27,723 nucleotides of DNA. It comes from an uncultured Clostridia bacterium (GTDB taxonomy: Bacteria; Bacillota; Clostridia; Oscillospirales; Acutalibacteraceae). The position numbers and the translations under genes were made by a program. Below are positions 22,467 to 27,723 of the stretch, one piece after another. The notes beneath the pieces were generated by a model. That model did no database searches and was not told the DNA's origin. It saw only the letters and a list, made by a program, of their open reading frames with translations. The stretch covers positions 1 through 27,723 of the forward strand of contig CALCHE010000150.1 in the NCBI GenBank assembly GCA_937901145.1, written 5' to 3'. Each line of letters opens with the position of its first letter. Position 1 is the stretch's first letter.

Positions 22467-23210
22467 ATGAAAGATTATATTCAGCGTCTTAAAGATAACT
22501 GTCCACGTTCTACGTATATTTTCTGGTGGATAATAAGACTTGCTATGATCGGAATGTTTATCAGATCACTTTTTGATGAGCCTTTTAACTGGGTTATTTC
22601 AGTGGAAATACTGATGAACCTTGGCATAATGTTTGTGTGGGAATTCTGTATGGCCACACCCAAATGGACAGTTTTCCGCTATGTGGAGCCTGTTATGCAG
22701 TCAGCTATTACAGTGGTGGATTTCATAGCGGTAGTTACAGCTTATCTTCTCGATTTTTATTTCGAGGTAAGACTGTGGGATTCCTTTCTGCATTTTACCT
22801 GCAGTGTGGGTCTGGTCTTTTTCGGTTATGAATTCGCCTGTGCTCTTATCAGAAAGGAGAAGAAGACAGCACCGCTTCCGCTCATTTTACTCTGTGCTGT
22901 GGGCTTCAGCTTTATGTGTACCACTCTGTGGGAAATCTTCGAATTTGCCGGTGACCAGGCTATCGGACTGACTACGGGAACAGTAGGCAGATCCCAGTTC
23001 TGGTCCTACACTAACCTGATGGGCACTGCCAAACATCAGACTATTTTCGAGTATATGGATGTTGGCCGCTATCCTATTATGGATACTATGGGTGATATGT
23101 TTCTGAACACATCGGGAGCCATACTTGGCGCACTTGCCTTGAAGATTTACCCCTACAGACACCGGGGAAGATTTAAACTTGATTATGTAATGCCTGAGAC
23201 AGAGGTTTAA
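22467..23210 (+). CDS. YjdF (DUF2238)-like membrane protein, copy 2
   Basis: A 247-residue integral membrane protein with about six hydrophobic segments, starting 14 bases after copy 1. It keeps the residues expected of YjdF/DUF2238: RLWDSFLHF (about 107-115) with Asp and His at a helix start, VFFGYEFA, TLWEIFEFAGDQ (about 152-163), and MDTMGDMFLNTSGAILGAL (about 207-225), where the paired Asp residues and GA(I/L)LG helix match E. coli YjdF. Intramembrane Glu/Asp/His residues suggest ion binding or transport, but no activity is established for the family. It is presumably translated from the same mRNA as copy 1; the two may form a heteromer, which is an inference. Its last codons lie inside the terminator stem. 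Confidence 0.65.
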   Translation: MKDYIQRLKDNCPRSTYIFWWIIRLAMIGMFIRSLFDEPFNWVISVEILMNLGIMFVWEFCMATPKWTVFRYVEPVMQSAITVVDFIAVVTAYLLDFYFEVRLWDSFLHFTCSVGLVFFGYEFACALIRKEKKTAPLPLILLCAVGFSFMCTTLWEIFEFAGDQAIGLTTGTVGRSQFWSYTNLMGTAKHQTIFEYMDVGRYPIMDTMGDMFLNTSGAILGALALKIYPYRHRGRFKLDYVMPETEV

Positions 23211-23226
23211 CCCTCTGTTTCTTTTT
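23196..23226 (+). terminator. Terminator overlapping the stop codon of YjdF-like copy 2
   Basis: GAGACAGAGG (23196-23205) pairs with CCTCTGTTTC (23212-23221) in 10 pairs, followed by TTTTTG. The stop codon TAA (23208-23210) is in the six-base loop, so the last codons are in the stem. Confidence 0.9.
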
Positions 23227-23232
23227 GTTTAT

Positions 23233-23261
23233 TTGACTTTTCCTTTAATGAGGTGTACAAT
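23233..23261 (+). promoter_or_regulatory. Promoter of the EEP-family gene
   Basis: TTGACT (23233-23238), a 17-base spacer and TACAAT (23256-23261). The ribosome site AAGGAGG and start codon lie 28 bases further on. Confidence 0.82.
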
Positions 23262-23289
23262 GGTAAAAAATCCAAGGAGGAAATAAAAT

Positions 23290-24207
23290 ATGAAAAAAAG
23301 TAAAATCATTATCATCGCTCTCGTGGCTGTGGTTGCAGTAGGCGCAGTGGCAGGGATAGGCGTCGCTCTGAGCAAAAAGGCTGATCTGATTGATTTCGGT
23401 GAAATCGTTCTCGACGCAGTGCCTGAAAAAAGTGCTGAGGCTACCCGTGTAATGTCCTTTAATGTCCGCTGTAAGGATGACCCGGAGGGAAGCATAGATA
23501 ACCGTTCTCAGATTGCTCTGGCAGTTATTAATCAGTATGCACCCGATTCCTTTGGCGTGCAGGAAGCTACTCCTAAATGGCTCAGAATTTTCGAAAAAGA
23601 ATTAGGTGACAGATATGCCCGCGTAGGTGAGTCAAGAGATTTCTTCGGCCCCTTCAGTGAGTATAACTGTGTTTATTACCTTAAGGATAAGTATAATGTT
23701 CTCGACAGCGGAACCTTCTGGCTTTCCGAAACTCCCTACGAAAAGTACTCCGTAAGCTATGACAGCCTTTGCAGAAGAATTGCTTCCTGGGCAGTTCTGG
23801 AGGACAAGACAACAGGCGAGGTTTACACACACATCAATACTCATCTTGATCACGGTAAAGAGAGCACGAGAGATGCTCAGTCAAAGGTGCTTTTAGCTGA
23901 AATGAATAAGCTTCAGACTCAGGGTACAGTAGTAATTACAGGCGACTTCAACACCTTCAGCGACGGTGATGTTTACGCATCGATGACAGCCGGTGCTGAT
24001 GATGCAGCTGTTACCGCAGAAACAAAAATCGATGCAGGTATCACATATCATAACTACGGCAAAAAAGCCGATGAGGGTCAGGGTCCCATCGACTTTATCT
24101 TCCTTACAAAGGGCACAAAGGTTGACACCTATCAGGTAATCACAGCAAAGATTAAGGATATGTATCCCTCAGACCATTATCCCATCGTAGCTGATATTCA
24201 TATTTGA
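23290..24207 (+). CDS. Anchored endonuclease/exonuclease/phosphatase (EEP) family protein
   Basis: A 305-residue protein with a basic start and one membrane helix (about 5-27, KIIIIALVAVVAVGAVAGIGVAL), so the enzyme domain should sit outside. The EEP (DNase I/sphingomyelinase-like) metal and catalytic motifs are all present: MSFNVR with Asn58, GVQEA with Glu92, INTHLDH, TGDFN with Asp and Asn, DFIFL, and SDHYPIVAD with the general-base His. It therefore looks catalytically competent as a metal-dependent phosphodiesterase or nuclease. The substrate (lipid head groups, inositol phosphates or DNA) cannot be decided. Length is normal for one EEP domain plus anchor. It has its own promoter; the only candidate terminator downstream is the hairpin at 24338-24369, shared with the convergent gene. 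Confidence 0.88.
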   Translation: MKKSKIIIIALVAVVAVGAVAGIGVALSKKADLIDFGEIVLDAVPEKSAEATRVMSFNVRCKDDPEGSIDNRSQIALAVINQYAPDSFGVQEATPKWLRIFEKELGDRYARVGESRDFFGPFSEYNCVYYLKDKYNVLDSGTFWLSETPYEKYSVSYDSLCRRIASWAVLEDKTTGEVYTHINTHLDHGKESTRDAQSKVLLAEMNKLQTQGTVVITGDFNTFSDGDVYASMTAGADDAAVTAETKIDAGITYHNYGKKADEGQGPIDFIFLTKGTKVDTYQVITAKIKDMYPSDHYPIVADIHI

Positions 24208-24329
24208 ATGCAAAGTTACGGGTAAGATTTCAGAAAATAATAAGAGATAGTCTGCCTTTTTGCTTTATAAATCATAGAGGTGACTATTGTGTCGTCTCAT
24301 AACTTAAAGAGATTTCCACACTCTTATAT

Positions 24330-24369
24330 AAAACAAAAAGCCCGTCGGATGGATTTTTCCGACGGGTTT
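24330..24369 (-). terminator. Terminator after the AI-2E-family gene (possibly bidirectional)
   Basis: Stem AAACCCGTCGG / CCGACGGGCTT read on the minus strand (11 pairs, one wobble), loop of 10 bases, then TTTTTGTTTTAT. On the plus strand it is followed only by broken T runs (TTTAAAGTTTATTT), so it may weakly stop the EEP transcript too. The 130 bases before it (24208-24337) hold nothing else I can recognise. Confidence 0.9.
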
Positions 24370-24374
24370 AAAGT

Positions 24375-25592
24375 TTATTTCTGCTTCTTTTTCTTTTCCT
24401 TGACCGGTGGGGGAGCTGCGCCTTCTTCAGCTTTTTTCATCGGCTTCCAGAGATGAAGGATACCTTCATCGTTGAGAAGCTTGAGCATAATTATTATCAT
24501 CGGTGCGATGAACATTCCCAGCACACCGATAACCTTGAGTCCGATATACATAGCACTGATAGTGAGGAAGGGAGGAAGTCCCAGCTGTCCTGCTACGAAT
24601 TTCGGCTCGATAATCTGTCTTATGACAGTAATGGATGCATACATAATACCGAGGCCTATAGCCATAGCGAAATTACCCATAATAAGCGAATATGCTATCC
24701 AGGGGAGCAGAACAGTACCTGTTCCGAGTACGGGAATAATGTCGATAATGGCGATAACTATGGAGAGAATCGCGATATAGTTTGACGAAAAAATGCCTAA
24801 AAGCTTCAATACATAAAAGCCTATGGAAAGCTCGATGAAGGTGATGCAGATGATGGAAAGATAAGCCTTTCCCATTTTTCCGAGAGAGGATTTCAGAAGT
24901 GTGATACCTCTGGATACATCTTTAGCCTTCTGTTCGGTGAGCTGTGCCTTTATGAATTTCTTTATTAAGTCATAATCGGCAGTGATGAAGCAGGCGGCAA
25001 CTATGGAGATAACCGAAGCGATTATGACAGAGGGGATCTGTCTTGCCGTGGAGATAACGCCTGAAAGGGGAGCGGTAATCCAGGAAAGACTGAAGGAGCC
25101 GCTGAGCGTACCTGCGATATCCTGGGTGAATTCATTGCTTCTGCCTGCCAGCCATTCTCGTAATTCCACGAAAAGAGTAGCGATGTTTTCTTTGAGAGTT
25201 TTACTTAAAAACTCAGGGAAATTTGAAACGAAATTAAGCAGAGCATCTTCTATTGTGTTTACCAGAGAGTCGATATTCTGTAGCTGAAGCATCACATAGT
25301 CAATAAAGCCGCCGATTTCCTGAACGATTCTGACACCGATGAGTGCCGTGAGAAACATAACTACCGCCAGAAGACCCAGAACACACAGAGTAGAAGCGAA
25401 GCCTTTTTTCAGCGGTGTCTTTTTCAGGATAAAGTTTTTAGGCCTTTGCAGAAGAGACGCTATTATGAAAGCAAAGATAATCGGGAACAGGGTGCCCATA
25501 GCATATTTGAAAAGCAGAGCACACAGTGTGATGATTATTCCGTAGTAAAATATGTTTATAATGAATTTGCGTTTTCTTTCTACATCATTCAT
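24375..25592 (-). CDS. AI-2E family transporter / YtvI-like membrane protein
   Basis: A 405-residue integral membrane protein of the AI-2E/UPF0118 family. The N-terminal pair of helices (LFKYAMGTLFPIIFAFIIASLL region, about 22-45) leads into LQRPKNFILKK, then a long amphipathic middle part (about 90-190), and the conserved C-terminal half: AIIDIIPVLGTGTVLLPW (about 286-303), RQIIEPKFVAGQLGLPPF (about 327-344) and a final GLKVIGVLGMFIAPM. Its start and layout resemble sporulation protein YtvI of Clostridia and Bacilli. E. coli relatives were linked to autoinducer-2 export, others to Na+/H+ antiport; neither can be assigned here. The C-terminus is Pro- and Lys-rich (PPPVKEKKKKQK). A GAGGTG site precedes the ATG; the AT-rich region upstream (25624-25655) holds a TATAAT but no convincing -35. 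Confidence 0.88.
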   Translation of the reverse strand: MNDVERKRKFIINIFYYGIIITLCALLFKYAMGTLFPIIFAFIIASLLQRPKNFILKKTPLKKGFASTLCVLGLLAVVMFLTALIGVRIVQEIGGFIDYVMLQLQNIDSLVNTIEDALLNFVSNFPEFLSKTLKENIATLFVELREWLAGRSNEFTQDIAGTLSGSFSLSWITAPLSGVISTARQIPSVIIASVISIVAACFITADYDLIKKFIKAQLTEQKAKDVSRGITLLKSSLGKMGKAYLSIICITFIELSIGFYVLKLLGIFSSNYIAILSIVIAIIDIIPVLGTGTVLLPWIAYSLIMGNFAMAIGLGIMYASITVIRQIIEPKFVAGQLGLPPFLTISAMYIGLKVIGVLGMFIAPMIIIMLKLLNDEGILHLWKPMKKAEEGAAPPPVKEKKKKQK

Positions 25593-25704
25593 TTTTTACA
25601 CCTCACTTCAGATTATTACATATATTATATTAACCTATATTTAAATTAAAATCAATCAAATTAAGAAAATCGTTATAAAATTAGAAAATTTTTATTCAAA
25701 ACTC

Positions 25705-25733
25705 TTTCATTAACGGATAAAATGTGTTATTAT
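25705..25733 (+). promoter_or_regulatory. Promoter of hom-lysC
   Basis: An extended -10, TGTTATTAT (25725-25733), with a weak -35 TTTCAT (25705-25710) at 17 bases. The leader of about 65 bases shows no riboswitch or attenuator I can recognise; the ribosome site is GAAAGGAAAG. Confidence 0.6.
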
Positions 25734-25805
25734 ATCCTATAACTTTTTTCTCAGAAGAGATTTTTCTCCCGGGAAAATGAAATTCACAGAAAGGAAAGTG
25801 AAAAA

Positions 25806-27038
25806 ATGAACGTTGCTATTTTAGGTTACGGTGTTGTTGGCTCAGGTGTAGCTGAGGTAATCAGTAAAAATGCAGACATTATTAAAAAGAACAGCAATGT
25901 ATCCCTGTCCCTGACTCATATTCTCGATATAAGAGACTTTGAAAACTGTCCTTTTCAGGATATTATGACAAAGGATTTTTACGATATTTTAAATGACAGC
26001 AAGGTGGACATCGTTGTAGAAACAATGGGAGGAGTTAATCCTGCTTTTGATTTCGTTTCAGCCTGTCTCAAAGCCGGTAAGCACGTCGTTACCTCCAATA
26101 AAGAGCTTGTAGCTGTGAAGGGCTTCGAGCTTCTGGAAATTGCGAGAAAAAAGGATGTAAACTTCCTTTTCGAAGCTGCAGTAGGCGGCGGTATACCCAT
26201 CATCAGACCTATCAGCCGCTGTCTGGCAGGTAACAGAATCAGTGAGGTAGCAGGTATTCTTAACGGAACCTCTAACTTCATTCTTACTAAAATGATAGAG
26301 GAGAATATGGCTTTTGATGTGGCTTTGAAGCTTGCTCAGGAAAAGGGCTATGCTGAAAAGGATCCCACAGCTGACGTCGAGGGATTCGATGCTCTGAGAA
26401 AAATCTGTATTCTCGCTTCACTCTGCTTCGGAAATCACGTTTATCCTAACGGTGTTTACACCGAGGGTATTTCTAAAATTACTCTCGAGGATGTGGATTT
26501 TGCTGCTTCCTACGGCAGTGTCATAAAGCTTATTGCTAAAGCGAAAGAAATGGATGACGGTAAAATCAGCCTTACGGTTTCACCCTGCTTTGTAAAAAAT
26601 GAAAGTATGCTCGCAGGAGTAAACGGTGTATTCAATGCCTGTCTCGTAAGAGGCGATGCAGTAGGCGATGTGGTTCTTTACGGTCAGGGTGCAGGTAAGC
26701 TCGCTACAGCATCTGCAGTAGTAGGTGACGTGATCGACTGCGCATGTAATACAAAAGAAAGAAAATTCTTCGGCTGGGATGAAGGCAAGGACGATTTGCT
26801 CGCCGATTATCTTGATGAAGAAATTTCCCTTTATGTCAGAGCTACTGCAGAGAGTATGGAAAATGCAGAAGCAGAGATAGAAAATCATTTAGGTGAGGTT
26901 ACTTATCTTTCACGAAAAGAACAGGCCTTTGATGAAATTGCTTTCGTCACACCTGTTATGAAGGAAAGAGAGCTCAGAAAGATTATTGCTAAGTTACCTA
27001 TTAACCTCATCAGTACCATCAGAACAGTTGACTATTAA
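25806..27038 (+). CDS. hom: Homoserine dehydrogenase with ACT domain
   Basis: A 410-residue cytosolic enzyme reducing aspartate semialdehyde to homoserine, the branch to threonine and methionine. The Rossmann domain shows Gly7-x-Gly9-x-x-Gly12 (LGYGVVGSG) and VVETMGG, followed by HVVTSNKELVA, AAVGGGIP, the signature LNGTSNFILTKM and EKDPTADVEGFDALRKI with the catalytic Lys/Asp region. A C-terminal ACT domain (about 338-410, LYVRATAES to IRTVDY) makes threonine feedback inhibition likely, as in the long-form enzymes of Gram-positives. Length is slightly short of the typical 425-430. Aspartate kinase follows 14 bases later, so the two enzymes flanking aspartate semialdehyde are co-expressed. 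Homoserine made here can feed the methionine genes at the other end of the window. Confidence 0.96.
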   Translation: MNVAILGYGVVGSGVAEVISKNADIIKKNSNVSLSLTHILDIRDFENCPFQDIMTKDFYDILNDSKVDIVVETMGGVNPAFDFVSACLKAGKHVVTSNKELVAVKGFELLEIARKKDVNFLFEAAVGGGIPIIRPISRCLAGNRISEVAGILNGTSNFILTKMIEENMAFDVALKLAQEKGYAEKDPTADVEGFDALRKICILASLCFGNHVYPNGVYTEGISKITLEDVDFAASYGSVIKLIAKAKEMDDGKISLTVSPCFVKNESMLAGVNGVFNACLVRGDAVGDVVLYGQGAGKLATASAVVGDVIDCACNTKERKFFGWDEGKDDLLADYLDEEISLYVRATAESMENAEAEIENHLGEVTYLSRKEQAFDEIAFVTPVMKERELRKIIAKLPINLISTIRTVDY

Positions 27039-27052
27039 TCAGGAGGAAGAGT

Positions 27053-27723
27053 ATGAGTCTTATAGTACAGAAATTCGGCGGCTCTTCTGTCGCAAATGCA
27101 GAGAGAGTAATGAATGTAGCCCGCATCATTACCGATACTTATAAGCAGGGCAATAATGTAGTTGTAGTCGTTTCCGCACAGGGCGACACTACAGATGACC
27201 TTATCGAAAAAGCAAAGGAAATCAATCCTAATGCTTCTAAAAGAGAGATGGATATGCTCCTTACAGCAGGTGAACAGATTTCCATTTCACTTCTTGCTAT
27301 GGCTATCGAAGGTCTCGGTTATCCCGTAATTTCGCTTTTAGGCTGGCAGGCAGGCTTTTCCACAAACTCTGCTTACGGTATGGCGAGAATTCACGAGGTA
27401 AAGACAGAGAGACTCGAAAGAGAGCTCGATCAGAAGAAAATCGTTATCGTGGCAGGCTTCCAGGGCCTCAATAAATACGACGATCTGACCACTCTCGGCA
27501 GAGGCGGCTCCGATACAAGCGCAGTTGCTATTGCTGCTGCATTACACGCTGACCGCTGTCAGATTTTTACCGATGTTACAGGTGTATTTACTGCTGACCC
27601 CAGAAAGGTGGAAAACGCACAGAAGCTGTCAGACATCACTTATGATGAAATGCTCGAGTTCGCCACTCTCGGTGCACAGGTGCTTAATAACCGTTCAGTA
27701 GAAATGGCAAAGAAATATAATGT
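27053..27723 (+). CDS. lysC: Aspartate kinase, 3' end cut by the window
   Basis: The first 223 residues of a kinase phosphorylating aspartate, the first step to lysine, threonine and methionine. The N-terminal amino-acid-kinase fold is clear: VQKFGGSSVA (5-14), VVVVVSAQGDTTDDL, LLTAGEQISISLLA, VAGFQGL, TLGRGGSDTSAVAIAAAL and TDVTGVFTADPRKV. The usual protein is about 400 residues with two C-terminal ACT domains, which lie beyond the right edge, so feedback specificity cannot be judged. The frame is open to the last base. The AGGAGGAAG ribosome site 4 bases before the ATG fixes the start. It is co-transcribed with hom. Whether the copy is lysine- or threonine-sensitive is unknown. Confidence 0.96.
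   Translation, partial: MSLIVQKFGGSSVANAERVMNVARIITDTYKQGNNVVVVVSAQGDTTDDLIEKAKEINPNASKREMDMLLTAGEQISISLLAMAIEGLGYPVISLLGWQAGFSTNSAYGMARIHEVKTERLERELDQKKIVIVAGFQGLNKYDDLTTLGRGGSDTSAVAIAAALHADRCQIFTDVTGVFTADPRKVENAQKLSDITYDEMLEFATLGAQVLNNRSVEMAKKYN

Noticed and set aside
1..27723. CRISPR array, transposase, prophage or defence cluster
   Set aside because: No regularly spaced direct repeats and no recognisable genes of these kinds on either strand.

Overview
The window reads as chromosomal DNA from a Gram-positive anaerobe of the class Clostridia, most likely the Oscillospiraceae/Ruminococcaceae. Supporting this are a T-box in front of thrS, a CIRCE operator, many signal-peptide or single-anchor surface proteins, a YtvI-like membrane protein, a DUF6273 secreted protein, strong AGGAGG-type ribosome sites and very clear promoters, often with an extended -10. 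It is ordinary housekeeping DNA with one small accessory-looking patch (about 19.6-21.6 kb). Both ends cut genes: a DUF711 (UPF0210/PFL) gene on the left and aspartate kinase on the right.

Layout. (1) 1-7130: a tightly packed plus-strand unit of DUF711, metF, a stand-alone MetH activation domain, metH without that domain, a secreted alpha/beta hydrolase and sfsA, closed by a terminator. The middle three genes form a methionine-synthesis module: MetF makes methyl-tetrahydrofolate, MetH uses it through cobalamin, and the separate activation protein re-methylates oxidised cobalamin. (2) 7175-10946: promoter, a membrane-anchored GDPD-fold protein that has lost its catalytic residues, a beta-lactamase-fold serine hydrolase, a YhhN-family membrane protein, terminator. 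(3) 10952-12538: promoter, rpiB, a GH18-type glycosidase. (4) 12523-14966: promoter, threonine T-box, repeat-bearing leader, thrS, bidirectional terminator. (5) 14968-17307, minus strand: an anchored protein of unknown function and a GH26 mannanase-like enzyme, each with its own promoter. (6) 17386-19406, minus strand: htpG with a perfect CIRCE operator at its start. (7) 19460-19627: tRNA-Thr(GGT) with a consensus promoter and terminator. (8) 19655-21547: a hairpin-rich repeat, a small XRE regulator and a divergent DUF6273 secreted protein whose promoter contains two copies of a dyad operator. (9) 21624-23226: two tandem paralogous YjdF-like membrane proteins. (10) 23233-24207: an anchored EEP-family phosphatase/nuclease. 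(11) 24330-25592, minus strand: an AI-2E/YtvI-family membrane protein. (12) 25705-27723: hom and the start of lysC, the entry to threonine/methionine/lysine synthesis.

Two links run across the window. The threonine T-box (proposed ACC specifier, TGGA in the T-box sequence) matches the tRNA-Thr(GGT) gene 7 kb away, which carries discriminator T followed by CCA. Hom/LysC, MetF/MetH and ThrS all belong to aspartate-family amino-acid metabolism, though on separate transcripts. No CRISPR array, transposase, prophage or defence cluster was recognised. The most unusual items are the DUF6273 protein's Cys-rich C-terminal tail, its divergent XRE/dual-operator arrangement, and the degenerate GDPD protein.
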